DNA of 46,725 bases from Thermoleophilia bacterium (lineage in GTDB: Bacteria; Actinomycetota; Thermoleophilia; Gaiellales; Gaiellaceae): positions 1 through 46,725 of the forward strand of contig JADLFG010000054.1 in the NCBI GenBank assembly GCA_020845695.1, in the 5' to 3' direction. Positions 39,302 to 46,725 of this stretch are shown one piece after another. The position numbers were made by a program, and so were the translations under genes. The notes beneath the pieces are model-generated. The model saw nothing but the letters and a program-made list of their open reading frames with translations. It was not told where the DNA came from and made no database searches. Each line of letters begins with the position of its first letter. The first letter of the stretch is position 1.

Positions 39302-40158
39302 GGAGCGGGCTCGTCGCGCTCGCCGGGCGGCCGAACGTCGGCAAGTCGACGCTCGTCAACGCGCTCTGCGGCGGCAAGGTCGCGATCGTCTCCGACAAGC
39401 CGCAGACGACCCGCCACCGGGTCGCCGGTGTCGTCGACGGCGAGGGGTACCAGCTCGTCCTGATCGACCTGCCCGGCTTCCAGCGCCCGCGGGACGAGCT
39501 GACGGAGCGGATGCAGCGCACCGCCGACCAGGGGCTCGCGGACGTCGACGGGGTGCTGCTCGTGCTGGCCGCAGACGAGCGGATCGGCGCGGGCGACCGC
39601 TTCGTCGCGCGCAGGGCCTTCGCCGGCCCGGCCCCGGTCGTGATCGCGCTGAACAAGGTCGACCGGCTCGGCCCGGCCGAGATCGCGGCGCAGATCGAGC
39701 TGGCGGCCGCGCTCGGCGAGTTCGAGGCGTTGCATCCGGTCAGCGCCCGCACGGGCGACGGCGTCGGCGCGCTGCGCGGCGAGCTGGCCTCGCTCCTGCC
39801 GGAGGGGCCGCGCTACTTCCCGGAGGGTGCCACGACCGACCAGCCGCTCGCGCTCAGGGTGGCCGAGCTGGTGCGCGAGCGGGCGCTCGAGCTGACCAGG
39901 GAGGAGCTCCCGCACGCGCTCACGGTCGAGGTCGAGGAGCTGGCCGAGGGGCGCGTGCGCGCGAGCGTGCTGGTCGAGACCGAGGCGCAAAAGCGGATCG
40001 TGGTCGGGCACGGCGGCCGGATGGTCAGGGAGATCGGCACGCGGGCGCGCCCCGAGATCGAGCGGCTGCTCGGCCGTCCCGTCTTCCTCGAGCTCCGGGT
40101 CAAGGTCAGGCCCCGGTGGCGGCGCGACCAAACGCTGCTCGAGCGGCTCGGGCTGTGA
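39298..40158 (+). CDS. era: GTPase Era
   Basis: Era binds the 3' end of 16S rRNA during 30S assembly. The 286 residues carry GRPNVGKST, DLPGF in place of DTPG, NKVD and a C-terminal KH domain whose GxxG loop reads GHGG rather than the common GKGG. GTG overlaps the cdd stop. recO, often the next gene, is absent. Confidence 0.95.
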   Translation: MRSGLVALAGRPNVGKSTLVNALCGGKVAIVSDKPQTTRHRVAGVVDGEGYQLVLIDLPGFQRPRDELTERMQRTADQGLADVDGVLLVLAADERIGAGDRFVARRAFAGPAPVVIALNKVDRLGPAEIAAQIELAAALGEFEALHPVSARTGDGVGALRGELASLLPEGPRYFPEGATTDQPLALRVAELVRERALELTREELPHALTVEVEELAEGRVRASVLVETEAQKRIVVGHGGRMVREIGTRARPEIERLLGRPVFLELRVKVRPRWRRDQTLLERLGL

Positions 40159-40196
40159 CCGGGCGGACGCGGCGCCGCGACGGTCGGCCCTGCACG

Positions 40197-40202
40197 TAGG
40201 CT
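40197..40202 (+). promoter_or_regulatory. -10 box of the M3-like peptidase gene
   Basis: TAGGCT lies 6 bases before ATG 40209, without a ribosome binding site. Confidence 0.5.
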
Positions 40203-40208
40203 TGGAGC

Positions 40209-41708
40209 ATGCCCGTCCTGCCCCCTGACGCGTTCGAGGCGGAGCTCGCCCGCTACCTCTACGAGCGGGCCGAGGAGGCGCGCGCCGTCCGCGTGGGGGA
40301 GAAGGAGACGTCCGAGCAGGCGGCGATCGTCGCCCGCTACGCCGGCCTCTTCACGCGGGAGCAGCACGACGCGTTGCGCGAGGGGGAGGCGGCGGCGAGC
40401 GGCGCCGCCCGCGAGCGTCTGTTTCGCCTGCTGGAGGCGTGCGCCGGCGGGATCGTCGCGGCCGAGCTCGCGGAGCGCGCGGACGCGCTCGAGAACGCGA
40501 TTCTCGCCTGCCGCGTCGACTGCGACGGCGAGAGCCTGCCGCTGCGCGCCGCCCAGGCGCGGCTCGCGGTGCTCGACCCCTACGCGGCCCGTGATCGCCT
40601 CGGCGGGCTCGTCGCCGACGCGTCGGCGACGTTCAACTCCGGGCGGCTCGAGCTCCTGCGAGCCGGCGAGGCGCTCGACGCCGAGCTCTCGGGCGAGCCG
40701 GATCCGGTGCTGCGAAGCGGCGAGCTGAAGGGGATCGACCTGGGCGTCCTCGCCGGCGCGCTCGAGAGCGCGTCGGCCCGTCTCGACGGCCCCTACACGA
40801 CCCTTCGCGAGCGCTGGCTCGACCGGCTGCTCGGGCCCGACCGCGACGAGGCGCCGCTGTCCGCCCACCTCTCGTACGTCCGGCGCCTGTCGCCGCTCGC
40901 GGCCACCTACACGAAGGAGCGGGCCGTCGCGGTGTGCCTCGAGACGCTGGCCGCGCTCGGCTTCGACCTCGCCGCCGACGAGCGGATCCGGCTCGACCTC
41001 GACGACCGCCCCCAGAAGAACCCGCGCGCGTGCGTGATCGCCTCCGACCCGCCGCGGGTCGTGCACCTGATCACCCGCGCGCAGGGCGGCCTCGCCGACT
41101 ACCAGGCGTTCCTGCACGAGGCAGGTCACGCGCTCCACTACGCGGGCTGCGACCCCGACCTTCCGTACGCGTTCAGGCGGCTCGCCCGCGACCACGCGCT
41201 GACCGAGATCTACTCCTTCCTCGTCGAGTCGGTGACGCACGAGCCGGGGTGGCACGCGCTCCACTTCGCGCTCGACGAGGCGACGGCGGCGGCGAACGCG
41301 GAGGCGACCCGCTTCCTCGACGCCTGCCTGTTTCGCCGCTACACGGCCAAGCTGCGCTACGAGCTCGGCTTCTGGGCGGACTTCGGCAACGCGGAGGCGC
41401 ACGCGTCCGAGTACGAGCGGCTCGTGTCGGCCGCGAGCGGTTTTCGCTACCCGCGCTCCGGGTTCCTGGCCGACATGGACGACGGCTTCTACTCCGCCGA
41501 CTACCTGCGCGCCTGGATCCGGGCGGCCCAGGTGCGCGCCCGGCTGCGCCGCGAGCTCGGCGCCGGCTGGTGGCGCCGGGCCGAGACGGGCGGCTTCCTG
41601 CGCGACCTGTTCCGCGAGGGTACGAGGCCCTCGAGCGAGGAGGTCGCCGCCCGGCTCGGCTTCGATCCGCTCGACACCGGGCCACTGGTGGCCGAGCTTT
41701 CCGGGTGA
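40209..41708 (+). CDS. M3-like (oligoendopeptidase-type) metallopeptidase
   Basis: The 499-residue protein has H303-EAGH, then a downstream EIYSFLVE whose Glu can serve as third zinc ligand, as in gluzincins of the M3 family. The rest is mainly helical and Arg/Ala/Leu-rich, without a signal peptide, so it probably acts on peptides in the cytoplasm. It is divergent from typical PepF. It occupies the place after era where recO is common. Confidence 0.75.
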   Translation: MPVLPPDAFEAELARYLYERAEEARAVRVGEKETSEQAAIVARYAGLFTREQHDALREGEAAASGAARERLFRLLEACAGGIVAAELAERADALENAILACRVDCDGESLPLRAAQARLAVLDPYAARDRLGGLVADASATFNSGRLELLRAGEALDAELSGEPDPVLRSGELKGIDLGVLAGALESASARLDGPYTTLRERWLDRLLGPDRDEAPLSAHLSYVRRLSPLAATYTKERAVAVCLETLAALGFDLAADERIRLDLDDRPQKNPRACVIASDPPRVVHLITRAQGGLADYQAFLHEAGHALHYAGCDPDLPYAFRRLARDHALTEIYSFLVESVTHEPGWHALHFALDEATAAANAEATRFLDACLFRRYTAKLRYELGFWADFGNAEAHASEYERLVSAASGFRYPRSGFLADMDDGFYSADYLRAWIRAAQVRARLRRELGAGWWRRAETGGFLRDLFREGTRPSSEEVAARLGFDPLDTGPLVAELSG

Positions 41709-41725
41709 TGCCCCGGCGCGATCCC

Positions 41726-41731
41726 TAGAAT
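41726..41731 (+). promoter_or_regulatory. -10 box before a 26-codon ORF and the TrpC-like gene
   Basis: TAGAAT lies 11 bases before ATG 41743, the same distance as in the multicopper oxidase promoter. Confidence 0.45.
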
Positions 41732-41742
41732 TGCCCTCGCCG

Positions 41743-41823
41743 ATGCCGTTACGGCTCGAGGAGCAGGCCACCACGATTGTCCCGATCGCGCCCGGCGTTG
41801 CGCCGTGCGGGTGCGTGCCATGA
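41743..41823 (+). CDS. Possible 26-residue leader peptide
   Basis: ATG 41743 opens 26 codons to a TGA at 41821-41823 that overlaps the ATG of the next gene (ATGA). The peptide starts MPLRLEEQATTIV and ends APCGCVP, with a PCGC motif. It follows TAGAAT by 11 bases. Codons are mostly GC-ending but include TTA and CCA. It could be a regulatory upstream ORF, a small protein or chance; the exact overlap favours translation. Confidence 0.45.
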   Translation: MPLRLEEQATTIVPIAPGVAPCGCVP

Positions 41824-42455
41824 GCGGCGAGCCGCTCGGCTGGCCTCGAAGACGGTTCAGCCAGGCGATCTCCGAGGGCGACGGCATCTCCGTGATCCCG
41901 CTCGTCTCGGACCGGCTCGGGCCGCTCGCCGGCGAGGCGGCGGAGGCGGGCGCGGAGGCGCTCGCGGTCGGCCTCCCCGGGGACGTCGCCGCCGTCCGCC
42001 ACGTCACGGCCCTGCCGCTCGTCCTCCGGGCCGGCGTTGCCGGCGAGGAGGCGCTGCAGGTCGCCCGTCGCGCCGGAGCCGACGCCTGCGTGCTCTCCTT
42101 CGGCGAGCTGTCCGGGGGCGGGTCGCTGCTCGAGGATCTGGCCGGGGTGGCGCAGAGCCTCGGGCTCGACTGGGCGCTCGCGGTCTCGAGCGAGGAGGAG
42201 CTCGAAAGGGCGCTCGAGCGGCTCGACCCCGAGATCGTCGTCCTGTGCGCCCGCCCCGACGATCGGGACGAGGAGGCGCTCGAGCGGCTGCTCGACCTGC
42301 TGCCCGACGTGCCCGCGGGCAAGCTCGTGGTCGCGGAGACGGAGACCACGACCCGCGAGCAGGTGCTCGAGCTCGAGCGCGCGGGCGTCGACGCCGTCCT
42401 CGTCGCGGCCGAGCTCGCGCCGGCAGCGCTCGCGGAGCTGACCGGGCGCGCGTAG
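41820..42455 (+). CDS. TrpC-like TIM-barrel protein, probably not an active IGPS
   Basis: The 211 residues follow the pattern of indole-3-glycerol phosphate synthase: GISVIPLVSD, EAGAEALAV, LPLVLRAGV, ARRAGADACVLSF and AGVDAVLVA. Key catalytic positions differ. LRAGV replaces LRKDF, so the catalytic Lys is lost; the first-strand Lys is absent; and ETE replaces ESG. It also lacks the N-terminal helix. No trp genes are nearby. I infer a pseudoenzyme or a new activity on the same barrel. ATG 41820 overlaps the stop of the 26-codon ORF; GTG 41805 is an alternative start. Confidence 0.65.
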   Translation: MSGEPLGWPRRRFSQAISEGDGISVIPLVSDRLGPLAGEAAEAGAEALAVGLPGDVAAVRHVTALPLVLRAGVAGEEALQVARRAGADACVLSFGELSGGGSLLEDLAGVAQSLGLDWALAVSSEEELERALERLDPEIVVLCARPDDRDEEALERLLDLLPDVPAGKLVVAETETTTREQVLELERAGVDAVLVAAELAPAALAELTGRA

Positions 42456-42559
42456 CCGGCGCGCTCACCCGCTCGAGCGACCGGAGGGCGACGCTCCTGA
42501 CCTCGTGCGTTTCGCATCGCCGCCCGCTGGGTAACCCCACGGCGCCACGGCGACAGCGA

Positions 42560-42644
42560 TGCCGAAGGCGGGGATCGAACCCGCACGGGGCAAAGCCCCA
42601 CTGGATTTTGAGTCCAGCGCGTCTCCCAGTTCCGCCACTTCGGC
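42560..42644 (-). tRNA. tRNA-Leu, anticodon CAA
   Basis: An 85-base class II tRNA on the minus strand: acceptor GCCGAAG/CTTCGGC, anticodon stem CTGGA/TCCAG around CTCAAAA (anticodon CAA, reading TTG), a long variable arm (GGGGC/GCCCC) and T arm GCGGG-TTCGATC-CCCGC, with discriminator A. It begins 8 bases after the zwf stop on the same strand. The 42456-42559 gap holds no gene I can support. Confidence 0.95.
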
Positions 42645-42652
42645 CCGGCCCG

Positions 42653-44131
42653 TCATGATAGCTCCGGGGGAGTTGAGCCCCGAGGGCGGGGTGCCGGGCA
42701 CGGCGCGGGGTCGCGCCAGCCGCCGGCGTCGGCGGCGATCCGGTCGGCCTCGCGAGGGCCGGAGCTCCCGGGCTCGTACCCGAGTACCGGCGGGGGGTCG
42801 GCGAGCACGGGATCGACGATGCGCCAGGCCGCCTCGATCCCGTCCTGGCGGGCGAACAGCTCGGGGTCACCGTCGAGCGCGTCGCCGAGGAGTCGCTCGT
42901 AGGGCGACATCACGTCCCCGGCGGGCTGGGAGCGCGCGACGAGCTCGATCTCCTCGCCGCGAAGCGTCTCGCCAGGCACCTTGACCCGAGCGCCGAGCGC
43001 GATCACGACGTCGGGACTGAGCCGGAAGCGGAGGTAGTTCTCGCGGGGCCCGTCGGGCTCGTCGAAGAGATCGAGCGGTGGCGCGCGGAGCTCGACCACG
43101 ACCTCGGTCGCGGTCGCCGGGAGCTTCTTGCCCGCTCTGACGAGAAACGGCACGCCGGCCCAGCGCCAGGTGTCGATCGCGAGGCGCACGGCGGCGAAGG
43201 TCTCGACCGTCGAGTCGGCGGCGACGCCCGGCTCGTCCCGGTAGCCGCGGTACTGGCCGCGAACGACCGCTGCCTGCCCGAGGGGGCGGATCGACCGCAG
43301 CAGGGCGGTCTTCGCGTCGCGGATCGCCTCGAAGCCGCCGCCCGACGGCGGCTCCATCGCGAGCAGCGCGACGACCTGGAGGAGGTGGTTCTCGATCACG
43401 TCGCGGATCGCGCCGACGCCGTCGTAGAACGCGCCCCTGCCTTCGACGCCGAAGCTCTCCGCCATCGTGATCTCGACGCTGCGAACGTGAGCCCGGTTCC
43501 AGATCGGCTCGAGGAACGAGTTCGCGAAGCGGAAGTAGAGGAGGTTCTGAACCGCCTCCTTGCCGAGGAAGTGGTCGATCCGGAAGATCGCCTCGTCGGG
43601 GAAGGCGCCGCGGAGGACGCGATCGAGCTCCCGAGCGGAGGCCAGGTCGCGCCCGAACGGTTTCTCGACCACGACCCGCGCGCCGGTCGCGCAGCCGGCG
43701 AGGCGCAGACCCTCCACCGCGGTCTCGAACAGCGCCGGCGGAATCGCGAGGTAGCAGAGCGGGCGCGAGACACCGTCGAGCTCCCGTCTCAGCGCCTCGA
43801 AGGTGGCGGGGTCGCGGTAGTCGCCGTCCACGTAGCGCAGCAGCGCGAGGAGCGCCTCCCCGTCGGCGCCTCCGTGCTCCTCGATGCTCGCGCGGGCCCG
43901 CTCCCTCAGCCGTTCGAGCTCCCAGCCGGCCTTGGCGACGCCCACCACCGGCATCGCGAGGCGGCCGCGCCGAGCGAGCGCCGCCAGAGCTGGGAAGATC
44001 TCCCTGTAGGCGAGGTCGCCCGTCGCCCCGAAGAACACGAACGCGTCCGCGCGACCCGGACCGTCGTTCACGGCGAACCCGGCCCGGTCGGACGCCGAGG
44101 CGCCCCGGGGGGCGGACCCCGACTCGATCAC
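42653..44131 (-). CDS. zwf: Glucose-6-phosphate 1-dehydrogenase
   Basis: It oxidises glucose-6-phosphate to 6-phosphogluconolactone with NAD(P)+, opening the pentose phosphate pathway. From GTG 44131 it has 492 residues: GATGDL at 35-40 for coenzyme binding and RIDHFLGKE with catalytic H187. The start is not certain; a second in-frame GTG lies about 20 codons in, and a TACGGT box at 44161-44166 fits a short leader. Other pentose phosphate genes are not adjacent. tRNA-Leu lies 8 bases downstream. Confidence 0.93.
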   Translation of the reverse strand: MIESGSAPRGASASDRAGFAVNDGPGRADAFVFFGATGDLAYREIFPALAALARRGRLAMPVVGVAKAGWELERLRERARASIEEHGGADGEALLALLRYVDGDYRDPATFEALRRELDGVSRPLCYLAIPPALFETAVEGLRLAGCATGARVVVEKPFGRDLASARELDRVLRGAFPDEAIFRIDHFLGKEAVQNLLYFRFANSFLEPIWNRAHVRSVEITMAESFGVEGRGAFYDGVGAIRDVIENHLLQVVALLAMEPPSGGGFEAIRDAKTALLRSIRPLGQAAVVRGQYRGYRDEPGVAADSTVETFAAVRLAIDTWRWAGVPFLVRAGKKLPATATEVVVELRAPPLDLFDEPDGPRENYLRFRLSPDVVIALGARVKVPGETLRGEEIELVARSQPAGDVMSPYERLLGDALDGDPELFARQDGIEAAWRIVDPVLADPPPVLGYEPGSSGPREADRIAADAGGWRDPAPCPAPRPRGSTPPELS

Positions 44132-44234
44132 GGTTCTCGCCGATCGCGGTCGATGGAGACACCGTAGTCGAACAGCCGCGGTCGAAAGCGGGAGCGGCAA
44201 GAGCGGACGAGCGGTTCGCCGTCGGGGGGTGCGG

Positions 44235-44240
44235 TAACCT
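44235..44240 (+). promoter_or_regulatory. Candidate -10 box for the RidA gene
   Basis: TAACCT in the 186-base gap between divergent zwf and the RidA gene. It would give a leader of about 70 bases. Confidence 0.35.
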
Positions 44241-44317
44241 GGCGAGATCGCGCCCACGCGGGCCCCGTCGGCCTCGTGGCAGCTCACTCCCATCGTGTCC
44301 GGCCGGAAGGAGGCGCT

Positions 44318-44716
44318 TTGGAGCGGCGGATCGTCAACCCGTGGACGTGGCAGGATGCGTTCGGGTTCGTCCAGGCGAGCGAGGTGACGGGCTCGCGGCG
44401 CACGCTCTCCTGTTCCGGTCAGATCTCGGTCGACGCCGGCGGCGAGCCGATGCACGCCGGCGACATGAGGGCGCAGACCGCGCGGGCGCTCGACAACCTC
44501 GCGACGGTGCTCCGCGAGGCCGGCTATCGCTTCTCCGACCTCGTGCGCCTCAACTACTACGTCACCGACGTCGACCGTTTCCTGGCCGAGGCGAGCGAGG
44601 TCCTGGCAGCTCGGCTCGCGGAGGAGGGTTGCCGCCCGGCGAGCACGCTCCTCGGCGTCGCCCGCCTGGCGCACCCGGACCTCCTGATCGAGATCGAGGC
44701 GACGGCCGCCGGCTAG
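44318..44716 (+). CDS. RidA-family protein (YjgF/YER057c/UK114)
   Basis: RidA proteins hydrolyse reactive enamine/imine intermediates, though many relatives have other roles. TTG 44318 gives 132 residues and lies 4 bases after GAAGGAGG (44306-44313). The fold's C-terminal signature is present ([20 protein letters not shown]), where R contacts the substrate carboxylate. A GTG at 44276 would add 14 residues but has no ribosome binding site. Confidence 0.85.
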   Translation: MERRIVNPWTWQDAFGFVQASEVTGSRRTLSCSGQISVDAGGEPMHAGDMRAQTARALDNLATVLREAGYRFSDLVRLNYYVTDVDRFLAEASEVLAARLAEEGCRPASTLLGVARLAHPDLLIEIEATAAG

Positions 44717-44766
44717 GCCGCCGCCCACGTCCGTCTCGAAGGGCCGGCCGAGCGTTGCCAGCGGAG

Positions 44767-46590
44767 ATGATGGGCTACCTCCCGATCGGGGATCACGGCG
44801 TGATCGGCGATCTCCACACGGTCGCGCTCGTGGGCACCGACGGCTCGATCGACTGGTACTGCCCGCTGCGATTCGACGCGCCGAGCGTGTTCGCGGCCAT
44901 CCTCGATTACCGGCGTGGCGGCTGCTTCCGGCTCGCGCCCGCGGCCAGCGGGTACAAGACGAAGCAGCTCTACTTCCCGGACACGAACGTCCTCGTTACC
45001 CGTTTTCTCTGCGAGGAGGGTGTCGGCGAGGTGCAGGACTTCATGCCGGTCGAGCCGGCCGGGCCGCTGCTCGGGCGTCAGCGGATCGTCCGGCGCGTCC
45101 TCGGCGTGCGAGGCGAGATGCGCTTCCGGCTGCTTTTCGCTCCCCGCTTCGACTACGCCCGGGCCGGACACGAGCTCGCGCTCCACGAGCGCGGGGCGAT
45201 CGCCCGCTCGCGCGATCTCACGCTCGCCCTCTCGGGCGGCGAGCCCCTGTCGTGCTCGGGCGGCGACGCTACCTGCGAGTTCGACCTTCCCGCCGGCAGC
45301 ACCCGCACGTTCGTGCTCGAGGCCGGCCGGGAGCTCGCCGCCCCCTCGCCGGTCGGTGAGGAGGAGGCGGAGGAGCTGTTCGAGGCGACGGTGCGTTTCT
45401 GGCGGGGCTGGCTCGCCCAGTCCCGGTACTCGGGCCGGTGGCGCGAGATGGTCAACCGCTCGGCGCTCACGCTCAAGCTGCTCACGTACCGTCCCACCGG
45501 TGCCTTCGTCGCGGCGCCGACGACGAGCCTGCCCGAGAGAATCGGCGGCTCCCGCAACTGGGACTACCGCTACACGTGGATCCGGGACGCGGCCTTCTCG
45601 CTCCACGCCCTGCTCCGGCTCGGGTTCGTCGAGGAAGCCCAGGCCTTCAACGGCTGGCTGAGGTCCGTCTGTCGCGACTCGCGCGGGCGGGGCCGGGAGG
45701 AGAGCCCGCTTCAGGTCCTGTACGGCGTCGACGGCCGCTCCCGCCTGCCCGAGGAGACGCTCGGTCACCTCGAGGGCTACCGGGGCTCGGCCCCGGTGCG
45801 GGTCGGCAACGCCGCCGCCGGTCAGCTGCAGCTCGACATCTACGGCGAGCTGCTCGACTCCGTCTACCTCTTCGAGCAGCACGGGCGCCGCGGCTTCGGC
45901 CCGTTCGTCCCCTACGACTCCTGGACGGAGCTCGCGGAGATCGTCGACTGGGTGAGCGAGCACTGGGACCAGGCCGACGAGGGCATCTGGGAGGTCCGCG
46001 GCGGTCGCAGGCGGTTCACGTACTCGCGCCTCATGTGCTGGGTCGCCCTCGACCGTGCGATCCGCATCGCCGAGCCTCGCGCTCTGCCCGCTGACGTCGA
46101 TGGCTGGCGGCGCGCCCGCGACACGATCTTCCTGCGCGTGATGGAGCGCTGCTGGAACGAGGAGCGCCAGGCGTTCGCGCAGTCGGAGGACTCCGCCGTC
46201 CTCGACGCCTCCGTGCTCCTGATGCCGCTCGTGCACTTCATCGCGCCGACCGACCCGCGCTGGCTCGCGACGCTCGACGCGATCGCCGCGGAGCTCGTCT
46301 CCGACAGCCTCGTCTACCGGTACAACCCGGACGCGGCGCCGGACGGGCTCCCCGGCAGCGAGGGCACGTTCTCGATGTGCAGCTTCTGGTATGTCGAGTG
46401 CCTCGCCCGCGCCGGGCGACTCGAGGAGGCGCAGCTCGCGTTCGAGAAGATGCACACGTACGCGAACCACCTCGGCCTCTACTCGGAGCAGATCGGCTCG
46501 ACCGGTGAGCTGCTCGGCAACTTCCCCCAGGCGTTCACGCACCTCGCGCTCATCAGCGCGGCCGTCAACCTCGACCGGCAGCTCGGCTGA
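44767..46590 (+). CDS. Glycoside hydrolase family 15 protein (glucoamylase/trehalase type)
   Basis: An inverting alpha-glucosidase. The 607 residues begin [20 protein letters not shown] (N-terminal beta domain) and continue with an (alpha/alpha)6 barrel: [16 protein letters not shown], then E409 in GIWEVRGG and E574 in LYSEQIG as the likely acid-base pair. It resembles mycobacterial GH15 trehalase (Rv2402 type). No signal peptide is visible, so it probably acts in the cytoplasm on trehalose or alpha-glucans. Confidence 0.9.
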   Translation: MMGYLPIGDHGVIGDLHTVALVGTDGSIDWYCPLRFDAPSVFAAILDYRRGGCFRLAPAASGYKTKQLYFPDTNVLVTRFLCEEGVGEVQDFMPVEPAGPLLGRQRIVRRVLGVRGEMRFRLLFAPRFDYARAGHELALHERGAIARSRDLTLALSGGEPLSCSGGDATCEFDLPAGSTRTFVLEAGRELAAPSPVGEEEAEELFEATVRFWRGWLAQSRYSGRWREMVNRSALTLKLLTYRPTGAFVAAPTTSLPERIGGSRNWDYRYTWIRDAAFSLHALLRLGFVEEAQAFNGWLRSVCRDSRGRGREESPLQVLYGVDGRSRLPEETLGHLEGYRGSAPVRVGNAAAGQLQLDIYGELLDSVYLFEQHGRRGFGPFVPYDSWTELAEIVDWVSEHWDQADEGIWEVRGGRRRFTYSRLMCWVALDRAIRIAEPRALPADVDGWRRARDTIFLRVMERCWNEERQAFAQSEDSAVLDASVLLMPLVHFIAPTDPRWLATLDAIAAELVSDSLVYRYNPDAAPDGLPGSEGTFSMCSFWYVECLARAGRLEEAQLAFEKMHTYANHLGLYSEQIGSTGELLGNFPQAFTHLALISAAVNLDRQLG

Positions 46591-46631
46591 CCGGGCCGCG
46601 CCCGCGAAGACCTCGGGCGAGAGCTCGAGCT

Positions 46632-46725
46632 GCTAGTGCGCCGTCCGGAGAATGGCGTGCAGTTCCTGGCGAGCGAAAAGCAAGCCAGGGAAGGACGCAG
46701 GGAGCGCCAATCTGCAGGCAGTGGG
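46632..46725 (-). repeat. Right copy of the 94-base inverted repeat
   Basis: The reverse complement matches 126-219 except at one base. It starts 41 bases after the GH15 stop and reaches the final base. Bases 46591-46631 hold nothing I can assign. Confidence 0.85.

Overview
The window is high-GC DNA (about 70% G+C or more by eye). Codons end almost always in G or C, and GTG, TTG and apparently CTG start codons are common. Gene content and order are those of a Gram-positive-type chromosome: mreC-mreD-mrdA-rodA, rng-rplU-rpmA-obgE-nadD-rsfS, comEA-comEC-holA-rpsT, lepA-hemW-hrcA-dnaJ-prmA-mtaB and phoH-ybeY-dgkA-cdd-era. Together with the long basic tails on RNase E/G and L21, this suggests an actinobacterium, most likely of the Thermoleophilia type. 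That placement is inference; no rRNA is present. Almost everything is housekeeping, and no prophage, CRISPR array or biosynthetic cluster is visible.

Layout: 1-219 is the end of a repeated, IS-like element whose last 94 bases recur inverted at 46632-46725, so the window is probably one whole contig bounded by copies of the same element. 358-5772 is the elongasome operon, ending with a degenerate G-domain/DUF697 membrane protein. 5915-11573 holds RNase E/G, ribosomal proteins L21 and L27, Obg, NadD and RsfS. 11606-12118 is a PD-(D/E)XK nuclease-like gene running into tRNA-Ala(GGC). 12286-14513 is the main accessory island: a Tat-exported two-domain multicopper oxidase translationally coupled to an N-terminally extended ZIP metal transporter. 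It is followed by an orphan histidine kinase, a secreted metallophosphoesterase and, on the minus strand, PlsC.

17858-26813 carries leuS, a UspA protein, a DAO-type oxidoreductase, DNA uptake (comEA, comEC), holA and an EamA permease. 26817-40158 carries rpsT (minus), murJ, lepA, hemW, hrcA, dnaJ, prmA, mtaB, hit, yqeY, phoH, ybeY, a DgkA-PAP2 fusion, cdd and era, mostly with 1-8 base overlaps. 40209-46590 carries an M3-like peptidase, a possible 26-residue peptide coupled to a TrpC-like TIM barrel, tRNA-Leu(CAA) and zwf (minus), a RidA protein and a GH15 glycosidase.

Two expression features recur. Many genes that start a transcript have a TANNNT box 6-9 bases before the start codon and no Shine-Dalgarno, as expected for leaderless mRNAs; in three cases the conventional start lies inside or overlaps that box and a later start fits better. 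Three internal genes (rsfS, prmA, hit), and possibly mrdA, have no ATG, GTG or TTG that would give a complete domain but have a well-placed CTG. The oxidase/ZIP pair, the CTG and leaderless starts, and the 26-codon ORF before the TrpC-like gene are the parts most worth following up.
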